This document shows, in pieces, positions 1 to 12,500 of a DNA stretch of 64,000 bases. The stretch is taken from NCBI GenBank assembly GCA_014799665.1, contig JAAVHP010000012.1, positions 1-64,000 of the forward strand, read 5' to 3'. This stretch comes from Clostridiales bacterium. GTDB taxonomy: Bacteria; Bacillota; Clostridia; Christensenellales; Pumilibacteraceae. Position 1 is the first letter of the stretch, and each line of letters starts with the position of its first letter. Position numbers and translations under genes: made by a program. The notes under the pieces were generated by a model, which was given only the letters and a program-made list of their open reading frames with translations, did not search any database and was not told where the DNA came from.

Positions 1-120
1 AACCCGATATACGTGAAGAACGCGGCGGAAGGGTACTGCAATTATTTGGACGAGCTGTTCGGCGAGGACAAGATGACAATGTGTAAAGACGTTATGCGGA
101 GATACGCGAACAGTAATTAA
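1..120 (+). CDS. C-terminal end of an unidentified protein (5' truncated)
   Basis: An open frame runs in from the left edge and ends at a TAA at 118-120, leaving 39 residues that begin NPIYVKNAAEGYCNYLDELF. The visible part looks like an amphipathic helical C-terminus with several charged residues. I do not recognise a family from so short a piece. The next gene starts 27 bases later behind its own AAGGAG site and no terminator or promoter is obvious between them, so the two may be co-transcribed. The real start and full length lie outside the window. Confidence 0.6.
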   Translation, partial: NPIYVKNAAEGYCNYLDELFGEDKMTMCKDVMRRYANSN

Positions 121-147
121 AAATTAAAGATAAATCAAGGAGAAATC

Positions 148-3100
148 GTGGCTAAGCAAAAAGCACAAACAATCAAAAAATCGAAAACGGTATTTATCGT
201 CGGTATGCTGACGGTAGGTATTGTAGTGCTTCTTGCTGTGTATTTTATCCTTATCGCAACGGGAGTGATCACTGCTGCGCCTAACCGCTTGACTATTGCA
301 ACGGCGGGATTGTCCGTCGAGTACGACGGCAAGGAGCATTCCATCGACGAGTGGTGGATAGAGGGCGGCGAGCTCAAAGCCGAGCATGAGCTTTCTCTTA
401 CCGTCACGGGTTCGCGGACGGAAGCGGGCGTAAGCAAAAATACCGTCGAATACAAAATCACCGACGGGAGCGGCTATGACGTTACCGATACGTACGACGT
501 AGAGCTCAACCTCGGCGATATAGAGGTCTTGCCGCGCGGAATAGTGGTTTCGTCCGCTTCTGCCGAAAAGAAGTACGACGGCACGCCGCTTAAAAGTGAC
601 GAGTGCAAGATCGAGCGTGGCACGCTCGTGACTGGTCACGAGATACAGTATTTCGTGACGGGCACGCTAACCGCTTCCGGCAAGATTGAAAACAAGTTCA
701 CGGCGCTCGTGTTCGACGGGAATAAAAACGTTTCGGCGAACTACGAGTTCGAGTACCTGTACGGTATTCTTCACGTAGTGGGCGAGCTTATAGAAATTTC
801 CACGCCGTCGGCGCAAAAGGTGTACGACGGCACGCCGCTCACCAAGAACGGCTATTCGATGACGAGCGGACACGCGATAGACGGCGATAGCTATACCGTT
901 ACCGTCACGGGTTCGCAGACCGAAGTCGGCTCGACCGATAACGTCGCGGTCTTTAAGGCGATTGACACAAGCGGACGGGACGTGACCGCCAAGTACGAGG
1001 TAATCTTCACGTTCGGGCAGCTCACGGTTACGCCTATAATTATCAGGATAGAAACGCGGTCGGATTACAAGGTTTACGACGGCAAGCCGCTCACCGCGGA
1101 CGGGTGGCGCGTGGTTTGCGACGAGACGATCGCGGGCGATATTTGGCTTGCTTCGGGTAAGTCATATAAATATCTCGATCTTACCGTAACGGCGACGGTC
1201 GCGGGCGAGCGCACGCTTTACGGCAACGCCGATAACGAAGCGGTGTTCGTCACCGCATCGCGAAACGGCGAAGACGCGAGCGATTACGTGGAGTTCGAGT
1301 ACAGTCTGGGCACGCTCACCGTGCTTCCGCGCCCCGTTACGATTTCGTCGGGTAGTAAGAGTAAGCAGTTTGACGGCGAGCCGCTCACCTTCGACAGCTG
1401 GGAAGTCTTAAAAGCCGTTTACGGCATTGCCGACGGGCAGACCGTGTACGTAACGGTGTCAGGTACTATAACGTATGTAGGCACTGCGCCCAATACGATC
1501 GCTGAGGTCGTTATCTTCGATAAGGACGGGCGCGACGTGACTAATTGTTATTCTATCAAGCTTCAAGAAGGTCAACTCGTCGTGTACGGCAACGGTCAGC
1601 CCGAGGGCGGCAACGGTCAGCCTGAAGGTCAGGGCGTAGGCTCGGACGATGAGAGGGGCGAAGGTCAAGGCGGCGATGACGGCGACGAAAACGGGTCGAG
1701 CGGCGATCTCAGCGACAGCGGAAGTCTTAGCGGGAGCAGCGGCGACGACGAGGAAAATATCCTCGCTATGCGTGTTTTCACCGATAAGAGCACGCGCATG
1801 TATTTGCGGTACACGAGTTTTGGCGATTACAATTACAGCGGGTTCAACCCTGCCGAGGACTACTCGGGCTATCTTCTTCAAACTCTTGACGAAATGACGG
1901 GAAAAGTTCGCAGCACTTTCGGCATGAACTATCTGTCCGGCTATATGCTGTGGTCGGCGGGCAAGACGTATAACAGCGCGACGATCGAGCGGGTCAATAC
2001 CTCGCAGTATTATCTTCCGTACTACCAGACCATGGACGAATTGATCTGCACGGCGCAAAACAGCGACGTCAAGTACGTAGGCGACGGCAATACGTACAAG
2101 GTCAATTATTACGCTTACGACTACGCGGCAGATCTCGGTGTTTCGCTTAACGGCGCGAACCTCGGTCGGTACGCCGCTGTCGAAAAGAATTACCGTAAAT
2201 TCGTTTACAATAAGTATACTTCCGTACCTGCCGATACGCTCGAATACCTCAATACGATAATCGACGCGCAGGGCTTTTCGACGCTAAGCGGCGGCGCGCT
2301 CGTGTCGGCTGTTGCAAGCTACGTGCAGTCGGCGGCGGCGTACAGCCTCGAATACGATAAAGCGCTTGACAAAGAGTCCGACGTGGTCGTGGCTTTCCTT
2401 AGCGATTATAAGCAGGGCGTATGTCGGCACTACTCGGCGGCGGCTACGCTGCTTTACCGTGCGCTTGGCATTCCCGCGCGGTACTGTGTGGGCTATACCG
2501 TTCAAACCTCCGCTAACGAGTGGACCGAGGTTTGGACAAAGGACTGCGCGCACGCGTGGGTAGAGGTGTATATCGACGGCAAGGGCTGGTATCAGGTGGA
2601 AGTTACGGGCGGAAGCAGTGCGGGCGGCAACCCCGTTATCGGCGACCCCGACAGTGACGCGAGGATCACTATTAAGCCGTTCGACCGCTATCTCGATAAC
2701 AAGGACTTTATTAAGAGCGGCAAGAGCTCGTTTACTTACGAGGGCGACAGGCTTCAAGGTCTTACCTCGTTCGAGGACGCGGGCTATTCGTATAAATTTA
2801 CCGTGCAGGGCGCGGCGACCGAGGTGGGCGTTACGCAAACGCGCATTACGGCGTTCAGCCTGTTCGATCAAAACGGCCGCGACGTGACGAATGAATACTG
2901 TATTTCGTTAAAGCCCGGCAAGCTTCAAATCTATCTCGAAGAAATCACCGTTTCCACCGCCGATAGGAGCAAGGTGTACGACGGTACGCCGCTACTTCCC
3001 GACAAGACCGATTACTCTATGACGGGTAAGATTTTGAGCGGGCATAAGATAGACACCGCACTCATGCCGAGCGCGCAGCGAAACGTAGGAAGCAGCGCGA

Positions 3101-3492
3101 ACGTTTGCACTCTTATCATCATCGACGAGAACGGGAATAACGTTACCGATTACTACAAGATAACGGACGACTTCGGAACGCTCACCGTCACGCCGCGCGC
3201 GATCGTCATTAAAACGGGTTCGGCTGTCGGCTATCTCGACGAGCTCGACGGTCCGCTTACCTGCGACGAGTTCGAGGTGTTTTGCGAGATGGACGGCGAA
3301 GCTGTTCAAGCCATAGTCGGCGGCGACGAGATATTCCTGTCGTTCGGCGGCGCTCAAAGCACGATAGGTCAGAGCATGAATACTGTCGACGGCGTGTTTA
3401 TCACTGCGCCCGACGGGTCGAGCGCAGTGCATAACTACGCGATAACTTACGAGTACGGGAAGCTTACTGTTCTTCCGTTTAGATTAGATTAA
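148..3492 (+). CDS. membrane-anchored MBG/YDG-repeat protein with transglutaminase-like domain
   Basis: The protein has 1114 residues. A GTG start at 148 follows AAGGAG at 137-142. A lysine-rich N-terminus and one hydrophobic segment (about residues 15-40) with no clear signal peptidase site suggest an N-terminal anchor with the rest outside the cell. About five MBG/YDG-type modules of roughly 85-95 residues follow, each opening with a motif like KVYDGTPL and closing with YGTLTV. A Gly/Ser/Asp-rich linker (about 480-535) leads to a transglutaminase-like core with Cys759 in GVCRHYS and His802 in HAWVEVY; the usual third-position Asp is Glu818 in GWYQVEVT. Three further modules, two degenerate, end the protein. 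No LPXTG or C-terminal membrane segment is seen. Transglutaminase folds include cross-linking enzymes and cysteine proteases; the substrate here is unknown. A larger paralogue follows 20 bases downstream, probably in the same operon. Confidence 0.85.
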   Translation: MAKQKAQTIKKSKTVFIVGMLTVGIVVLLAVYFILIATGVITAAPNRLTIATAGLSVEYDGKEHSIDEWWIEGGELKAEHELSLTVTGSRTEAGVSKNTVEYKITDGSGYDVTDTYDVELNLGDIEVLPRGIVVSSASAEKKYDGTPLKSDECKIERGTLVTGHEIQYFVTGTLTASGKIENKFTALVFDGNKNVSANYEFEYLYGILHVVGELIEISTPSAQKVYDGTPLTKNGYSMTSGHAIDGDSYTVTVTGSQTEVGSTDNVAVFKAIDTSGRDVTAKYEVIFTFGQLTVTPIIIRIETRSDYKVYDGKPLTADGWRVVCDETIAGDIWLASGKSYKYLDLTVTATVAGERTLYGNADNEAVFVTASRNGEDASDYVEFEYSLGTLTVLPRPVTISSGSKSKQFDGEPLTFDSWEVLKAVYGIADGQTVYVTVSGTITYVGTAPNTIAEVVIFDKDGRDVTNCYSIKLQEGQLVVYGNGQPEGGNGQPEGQGVGSDDERGEGQGGDDGDENGSSGDLSDSGSLSGSSGDDEENILAMRVFTDKSTRMYLRYTSFGDYNYSGFNPAEDYSGYLLQTLDEMTGKVRSTFGMNYLSGYMLWSAGKTYNSATIERVNTSQYYLPYYQTMDELICTAQNSDVKYVGDGNTYKVNYYAYDYAADLGVSLNGANLGRYAAVEKNYRKFVYNKYTSVPADTLEYLNTIIDAQGFSTLSGGALVSAVASYVQSAAAYSLEYDKALDKESDVVVAFLSDYKQGVCRHYSAAATLLYRALGIPARYCVGYTVQTSANEWTEVWTKDCAHAWVEVYIDGKGWYQVEVTGGSSAGGNPVIGDPDSDARITIKPFDRYLDNKDFIKSGKSSFTYEGDRLQGLTSFEDAGYSYKFTVQGAATEVGVTQTRITAFSLFDQNGRDVTNEYCISLKPGKLQIYLEEITVSTADRSKVYDGTPLLPDKTDYSMTGKILSGHKIDTALMPSAQRNVGSSANVCTLIIIDENGNNVTDYYKITDDFGTLTVTPRAIVIKTGSAVGYLDELDGPLTCDEFEVFCEMDGEAVQAIVGGDEIFLSFGGAQSTIGQSMNTVDGVFITAPDGSSAVHNYAITYEYGKLTVLPFRLD

Positions 3493-3512
3493 GGAGGTTA
3501 GAGAAACGCATA

Positions 3513-6500
3513 ATGCGGTACGCCGATTATAATAAAAAAATGGCTAGGCTCGCTAAGTTTTTGCGAGTTGTCAAGCGGTTCAGAGCGCTCATTATCATTT
3601 GCGCCGTGTTGTTGTTCGGCACGGTCGCGGCGCTGCTATCCACGCGCGGCTTGGTGTATGACAGCGTTTCATGCCCTGCCGAAATAGTTTACGGCACCGA
3701 GCTTCCTTACAAGGCTTCGGCGTTTATGAGCGGCGTTAAGTACGAGTACCGCGCCGACGGAGATACCGAGTGGTCGGGTGATATGCCGACGGCGGCGGGT
3801 AAGTATTACGTTCGCGCGGTGAGCAAGCGCATAAACGGCGCGCCCTCGTACGGCAAGGAATACCCGTTCGCTATTTTGCAAAAGGCGATAGATATTTCGG
3901 TTTCGGGCGTGCTCGTTTACGGCGACACGCCGAGCATAATTGCCGAGCTCGCCGAGGGCGATACAGCCGTTTGCACAGACTTTGAGTACACCGCCGTTTC
4001 GCTCGAAAGCAGCGATATAACCCCCGTTCTTAAAGCGGTCACGATCACCAACGCCGCGGGCGAGGACGTGACGAATTCGTATAAGCTCAACGCCGTTAAG
4101 CGTACCGTAACGTTCGCTAAACGCGATATTAAAATAAGCGTAGAGAGCGCGACTCGCGAGTACGACGGCACGCCGCTTATGCTCCACGAGTGGGAGATAG
4201 CGGACGGCTCGCTCGCCGCGAACGACGAGGTGGTCGCTTCGTTCTCTGCGGAAGTGACTTTGCCCGGCGCGGTGAACAATGCGCCCGAGATCATGATACT
4301 TCACGACGGCGAAACCGACGTTACAATCAACTATAATATCACCGTCGATACGGGGCTTCTTACCGTATTAAAACGCAGGATAAACGTTACCACAGAGGAC
4401 TGCTCGCGCGAGTACGACGGCACGCCGCTAAGTCACCCCGTGTTCGCGTTAGACGCCGCTACGCCGCTTGTAGAGGGCGACAGCGCGTTGGTTACCGAAA
4501 GCGCGACCATAACCGAGGTGGGAAGCGCCTCTAATAAGCTTGCGTTCGAGATAGTGGACGGCGACGGAAATATTGCTTCCGATTACTATGAATTGTCGGT
4601 CGTTTACGGCACGCTTAAAATCGTTCCGCGCCCGATAACCGTCAAAACGAGCGATGCCCGAAAGACCTACGACGGCACGCCGCTCTATAACGAAAAGTTC
4701 GAAGTGACGGGCGGTTCGCTTCTTGACGGGCACTCCGTAAAGGTATCGGGTCGCGTCGAAATGACGGACGCGGGCAGTACCGATAACGCGTTGCAGGTTT
4801 CGGTCGAGGGCGACGGCAAAGACTATTCGAGCTGTTACGCCGTGACCTATGATTACGGCACGCTTACCGTCGATAAGCGCGCTCTCACCGTTACGGCGGG
4901 CGACTGCGAAAAGGTATACGACGGCACGCCGCTTGTAAACATGAACGGCAATAACTATACCGTTACGGCGGGCGGCTCGAATAGCGGGCTCATTAGCGGT
5001 CACGCAATTTCCGCAGCTAGCTTCAAAGGCTCGATTACCGATAAAGGCAGAGCGCAAGTAAATTCTATTACTTCTGTCACCGTCAAGGCGGGCGATAAGG
5101 ACGTAACGAACAACTACGAGATAGAAAAGGTCGCGGGCTGGCTTACCGTCACGCCGCGCCCGATAACGGTCGAAACGCTATCGCATACTTTCGTCTACAA
5201 CGGGTACGCGCAGTTTGACGTGAGCTACAAGGTAACGAGCGAGCTTAAACCCGTTTCGGGGCATACCCTCAAAGCCAAGGACGGGTATACCACCGTCACC
5301 AACGTAAGCGACAGCGGAACGCTCAACGAGGTAGAGTTCGAGGTCGCGGGAACGAGCGGCGATAACTACGTAATAACGGTTAATGCGGTAGGCGTACTCA
5401 CCGTCACCGCGCGCGAGATAGCTGTTGTAGCGGGCGACTGCCAAAAGGTGTACGACGGCGCTCCGCTCACTAATACCGACGACACTAACTTTATATATAC
5501 CGATTACGACTACGGCGAAAGTGGCGGGCTTGTTTCGGGTCACTCTATATCGGTGACCTTCGCCGGTTCACTTACCGAAGTGGGCAAAGAGAAAATCAAC
5601 GAGATAGCTTCGGTCACGATAACGGCGGGCGAAAAGGACGTAACGGCTAACTACGATATAACCACCGTTTCGGGCTGGCTCGAAGTTACGAAACGCACGG
5701 TGTATATAACTACCGACAGCGACACCTTCGCCTACGACGGCGATTCGCATTATTGCGATACCTATAAAGTGACCGCGCCGAGCGAAGCCGACAAAACGGG
5801 ACTTGTTCTCGATCACGCGCTTAAAGTCAAGTCGAAAACGACCGTGACAGATGCAACCGAAAAGCCGATTGAAAATGTTTTGACGTTCACCGTTGAGGAC
5901 GGCGACGGCTTAGATAATACTGCAAACTATAAATTCGAGATCACTTGCGGAACTCTTACCGTCAAAAAACGTACGGTGGTATTTACCGCGGGCAGCGGCG
6001 AAAAGGTGTACGACGGATATCCGCTTTCTTCTGCGAGCGATATAGTGTCAGAGCCATTAATCGGCGGATATTCTGTCGGTGCGGGCGGCGTGCTCAATCT
6101 CATTTATGACCTCATAGACGGGCATACTTACACTTACACGTATAAAGAACAGTCGATTATTCGCGTATCGAAAGTTACTAACGAATTAGATGAGATAACG
6201 ATTTACGACGGCGCGGGTAAGGACGTTACGCGCAACTATATTATAACGAAGCGTTACGGCACGCTTGAAATAACCAAGCGTGAAATCAAGGTGTACACGC
6301 CAGACTATGAGTTCGTTTATAACGGCGGAAGTTGCACTATGCTGGTCGTTAACTTTTTGAACGGTTACTCGCTTGCTGAGACCGACAAGTTCCGTTATGA
6401 CCAATATTCTCAAATAACAGACGTAGGGAGTACGGCTAATATCGTAAAAGTCAGCGTATTGCATAATTCTTTGACTCCCGACGACGTTACCGATTGCTAT

Positions 6501-9500
6501 GATATAGTTTTCGAAAGTTACGGCACGCTTACTGTCAAAGCACGACCGATAACTATTAAGCCTAAGGATAAAACGGCGGAGTATAATGGGGAATTTATTC
6601 ATTGGTACGACGGCTATGAATATACCGAATTCAATCGTGTCGATCGCGTAGGTTTGATATCCGGACACGTAATTGCCGATATAAACGTTACGCTCAGCGA
6701 TGATCCCGATTATCCGCCGCTCGACGCAGGCGAGTATAAGCATAAGATCAACAGCGTAAACATTTACGATAAAAACGGTAAGCTCGTTACCAAAAACTAC
6801 GATATCACTTACGAGTACAGCACGCTAACGGTAACTCCGCGGAAGATCACCGTTACGACGGCTTCTAAGTCTTGGGTTTACGACGGAGAGGAGCATTCTT
6901 ACCACGCCGCTCATGCCGATAACATTGTAGAAGGTCAGGACTACGATATATACTATCGCTACGGTACGGGCGTTATAACCGACGTAGGAACGGTTAAGAA
7001 CGAATTTAACAGTATATTCATTTATCAATATATCGGCGGCGTGAAGACGGACGTAACCCATAACTACGAAGTTGAATGGGTGTTCGGCGATTTGACGGTC
7101 ACGCCCCGCCCGATAATCGTTTCGGTCAAAGACGATCTTACAAAAGTTTACGACGGTGACCCGCTCAAAAACACCGACGGGGATAACTTTACTTATACGC
7201 CGTTCGACAAAGATAAAGAAATCGGGCTTGTAGTCGGGCAAGTTATTACCGCCAAGTTCTCAGGCGAGATCACGAACGTGGGAACAGGCGTAAACGAAAT
7301 TTCTTCGGTCACGATCACGGCGGAAATCGACGGCGAAGAGAAGGACGTCACGGCTAACTATGAAATAACCAAGGTTAGCGGTGCGCTCGAAGTTACGAAG
7401 CGGTACGTAAAGATCAGAACGGCAACCAATTCGTGGGTATACGACGGAGAGCCGCATTACGATACGGACTGGGATTACATAGAAGCGGAATATCTTCCCG
7501 ATGATATTGCTAACGACAACGTGCTCGTGGAAGGTCACGACTTGGTCGCTCTTTCGTGGACAAAAATAAAAGAAGTCAGTGAAGGCAACCCAGCTAACCT
7601 TGTAAAATATAAGGTAGTAGGCATCGACGGCAAAGACGAAACCGATAATTACAATCTTGAAGTAGCTACTGGCAATCTCAGAATTACGCGGCGCTATATA
7701 ATGGTCGTTCCCAACAGCCATACGTGGGTTTACGACGGTGAGACGCATTACGATTTCGGGTGGAGATATTTTACCAGAGCCGACAGGCCTAGTATAAGTG
7801 ACGCCATGTTTGAAAAATACTCGAATACTCTTTTGGACGGGGATGAGATACGGTATCGTTACTATGACTATGATGGCGACGGAACCGTGCGTGCCGGCGA
7901 TACGATAACGAACGTAGGACGCAAACGCAATTACTGTTCGTATTACGTCTATTATGCTAACACCGACGTAAGAAACTATAATTATTATATTGCCTCTTAT
8001 GCTAAGGATGCCTATCTCGAAATAACCCCGCGCCCGATAGAGATCGTAAGCGGGTCTAAGAGCTGGACTTACGACGGCGAGATGCATCGGCACCTTGAAT
8101 TTGAGTTTGCCGAGGGTTCGCTCCTGCCTGTGCTCGATCATAAGATAACGGCAATAGACGGCGTGGCGGTTCAAAACGTTATGCGTGACGAGGACGGTAA
8201 CGTTATAGGCACGCGTAATCTCCTTAACCTTCAATTGTCGGGCACCGACGCGGACATAAATAACTATGATATAAAAATCGTAGAATTCGGCGAGCTTAAA
8301 ATACTGCCGCCGACTATAACAATTCATTCGCACGGCAAGGCCGCGCTGTATTACGATACCGATCTTTTCGATAAAGACTTCGATTTGTTCGCAAGCGGAG
8401 TCGATAACGCAATATTGAGCGCGGTAAAGGAAGCAATTAAGGTTGACGGATGGACTATTATTCGTGACGCTCAGCGCGATAATGACGGTAACGTTATAGG
8501 CGTTCCCAACGTTTTGGAATTCGACTTGTCCGCCGAAATTCTTAAAAATTTCGACTTCGAATACGAGTGGGGCGAGCTAAAAATAATTCCGCGACTCTTA
8601 CCCCTTATTTCTGAGTCCGATACCTTCGAATACGACGGCAATTCGCACGGAAAATTCGAAGCCAAAATTCGAGGCGATCTACAGTATCTTGTTCCGGGAC
8701 AACCGGTATCGTATGTGGGGTGGAATGAATTTACAGTAGTAGGCGAATACGATAACGTGTTTACCGCAATCGTTCTGGACGCCGACGGTGTTGACAAAAC
8801 GCATAATTACAATATCCAATATACTTACGGCAAGATCACTATCACGCCGAGAGCGATCACGGTCGGGGCGGTCAATGAGCTTCAAACCAAGGTGTACGAC
8901 GGCACGCCGATAGAGTGCGCCGAGTACAGTCTTGCTTTCGGCAGTCTTGCGGACGGCGACAGCCTTACTCCGAAATATAATACTGTTAAGTGGGCAACGA
9001 CCGCGCCCGTAGCGTTCGGCATTCAAAGCGTGGTATTATTAAACGAGTTCGGCGAGAACGTTACCGATTGTTACGAAATAACGATAAGCGGCGTTGGCAG
9101 TGCGCACGTAACGCCCCGACCGCTTACTATAAAAACGGGTAGCGGCGTTTGGACGTACACAGGCGAAATTCATTTTACGGACGAATATTCGATAGAAGAA
9201 GGTACGCTCCCGCTTTGGCACTACGTTATTGTCAAAGACTATACGTGTATAACGGAAGTAGGCACAACGCCTAACGTTCTTGGTATTTCGATAATGTTCG
9301 ATGATACCGAATGGGTCGACGTTACCGAATGCTTCGATATTACCCAAGAACACGGCACTCTCGAAGTTGTCGCGGAAAAGAAGATCATATACGTCACGCT
9401 CGACGGCGACAACAAGGAGTATGACGGCACGCCGCTTTTCGCGCCGAAAACCTATTCCATTGTTTATCCCAACGGCGTGGACGGAAGCGGATATACCTTT

Positions 9501-12500
9501 ACAATCGAGATTTCGGGCTCGCAAACGAACGTGGGTTCGACTTCCGTCAAGTACGGCGAGTATTCGCTGAAAGATGAATCGGGTAACGATACTACCGATA
9601 ACTACGCTTTTAATATAAAGGTGGGGCGGCTCGTTGTCACGGCGCGTACCGTTACGCTCGCGACGGACAGCGATCAAAAGAAGTACGACGGCACGCCGCT
9701 CAAAAACGAAGCGTTATCGGTCGTTGGCGGACTTATTTCGGGGCATGAAGTCGCGCTCGTTACACCCGCGTCGATCACGGACGTCGGAAGTATTAGTAAC
9801 GTTCACACCGTTAAGATCATGTCGGGCGAAAGGGACGTTACGAGCAATTATAACGTTGTTTGGAACAGCGGCACGCTCACCGTCACGCCGCGCATTATCT
9901 ACGTAACTACGCCCGATAACAGTAAGACCTACGACGGCACGCCGCTTTCCGATACTCGCGTTACGGTTACGGGCGACGGGTTTATCGGCGGGCATAAGCT
10001 TTATGCGACGGCGATCGCGGCGATAACGCACGTAGGTACTGTCGATAACGAAATAGCTTACGAAGTGCGCGATATAAACGGCGTCAACAAAACGGACAAC
10101 TACGATATTATTTCGACTTGTGGCACGCTCGAAATTACGAAACGTGCCGTAACAATCGAAACGGCTTCTAATACTTGGGTTTACGACGGCACGGCGAAAT
10201 TCGATTACGGTTATACCGTAAGGGGCGGAAGCTTTGCGAACGGCGAAACGCTTAACGTTACCGCCGCCACCGAGATAGTGAACGTCGGCACGGTCGATAA
10301 TCAATTTATTACTTGCGGCATACTGTGCGAGGACGGCTCGGCGGGGTACTTGACCGATTACGATATTACGTTCGTGCGTGGTACGCTCACCGTTACGCAG
10401 CGACCTATCGGCATTATTGCGGGAAGCCACGAAAAGGCGTACGACGGCACGCCGCTTACGCCGAGCGGAAGTTATACCTTTGCGGACGGGTTCGGCGAGT
10501 TCGGGCTTGTCGAGGGACACAGCGTGGAAGTTTCGTTCGCGGATAACAGCATAACTGTTCCCGGCGAGGTTGATAACGTTATTAGCTCTGTCGTCATTAA
10601 AGACGGCGACGGCAACGACGTGACGGGTAACTACTATATCGAAACATACGACGGTAAGCTTACCGTATTCAGGCGGCGTATCAAGGTTCAGGCGGCTTCG
10701 GCGGAAAAGGTGTACGACGGCACGCCGCTCACCGCTACCGGCTTCGGCGGGTTCGTTTGCGTTGACGTAGATAACGAAAACTATTTCGATCTTGTCGAAG
10801 GGCATATATCGTACGCCGATTGCGACGGGTCGCGGACTTTCGTCGGCTCGTCGATAAACGCGCTTGCAACTGGCTCGGTCAGGGTGTATTTAAAGCAAGA
10901 CAATATGTACTTTGCTTACGTTACCGATTACTATATTATCGAGTTCAGCGACAAGGACGGTGTTCTTACAGTTACGGGCGAACAGCTCATCATCACCACC
11001 GCGACGGACGAGTTTACCTACAACGGCGACGAGCATTTTAACCCGACCTTTACCGTAACGGGGCTTAAAGACGGCGACAGCATAGAGAGCTTGGGCATAA
11101 CCGTTACCGAATACGTTTCCGTTAAAAACGTTTTGCGCGACGATGACGGCAACGTTATAGGCTACGAGAACGTGCTGAAATTCTATCTTACGGAAGCCAC
11201 CAAGAAGTATGACATAGGCATTGAGTATGGCACGCTTACGGTCAATCCCGCAGTGATTAAAATAATCACTGCCGACGGCAAGTGGTGGTACGACGGCGAG
11301 GAACACTCCAACCCGTCGTTCAAGGCGGAAGGGGAGCTTCCCGATGATCACAATATAGTTGTCGACGCTTACGCTACGATAACTGATCCCGGCAGGGTGA
11401 AAAATTCGCTTTTGCTTTCGGTCATTATCGGGCGTGATCCGTCCGCTTTGGTTACGGGTAATTTCGAGTTTGAGTTCACCTACGGCACGCTTGTGGTGGA
11501 AATCAACGGCGAGGGCGGCGGCGAGCCGTTCATGTGGGTGTACGGCGAGAAGAACGGTACGGTGTACCTGCGCCAGCAAAGCCATAACAAGTACGTGAGC
11601 GGCACGGACTGGACCGATTCGAGCGGCGTTAGGTACGGCGAGTATATCGAGTACGGTGGTAAAAGCTATTCGGTAAACTATCTTGCGAGCTTGCTTTTGG
11701 ACGCGGCGAATGCGGCTAAGACCACTGTCGATATCAGGGCGCTGTCGAGCGGGCTTTACGCCGTGCCGAACTATAAAACACTCGACGGCAATCACGTTCA
11801 GTCAAGCGATATTATCTGCGAGCCGAACGACGGCGACATAACGCTTGTCGACGATCTGTATACCTGGTCGGCGCAATACTATTCGTACAACGTGCGTTCC
11901 GACGGCGGGGCGAAGCTTAAAGCCGCTTCCTTGCCCGCAGAGTACGCCGAGATAGAGCGCGCTTACCGCGAGTACGTTTACCTTAACGGGGTTGGGTATT
12001 TGGCGGTCGACGACAAAACGCGCGAGTTCCTTAACGGCGTTATAAGGGCACAGGGCTTCGATCCCGCCGATCCCGAAATTATCAATAAGGTAGCTTCGTA
12101 TATCCAAAAATCCGCCGAGTATAGCTTCGATTACGATCCCATAGTGGACGTCGACGAGGACGGCACGGTAATAGCGTTCCTCGATAAATACAAGCAGGGC
12201 GTTTGCCGTCATTACGCTACGGCGGCAACCATGCTGTTTAGAACGCTCGGTATGCCCGCGCGCTACGTGGAAGGCATTATGACTTCCGTAAAGGCGGGCG
12301 AGTGGGTGGAAGTCACTATAGGTCACGCCTGGGTTGAGGTGTATATCGACGGCGTGGGCTGGGTGAGCGTTGAGGTCACGGGCAACATGAGTGGCGGCGG
12401 CAACGGCGGTGGAAACGGCGAAGAAGGCGGTGGCGACGGCGACGACAAACCCGTTATTTCGATCAAGCCCGTCGACGTTGTCGAGGAATACAAGGGGTGC

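Noticed and set aside
9714..10805. Long minus-strand frames across the giant surface-protein gene.
   Set aside because: They reflect the GC-biased, repeated coding pattern of the plus-strand gene. They break at module boundaries, have no start signals and resemble no protein family.
4122..11505. Could the regularly spaced near-identical words be a CRISPR array?
   Set aside because: The words are part of one open frame, spacing varies between about 240 and 330 bases, and the sequence between them is itself related protein-coding repeat.
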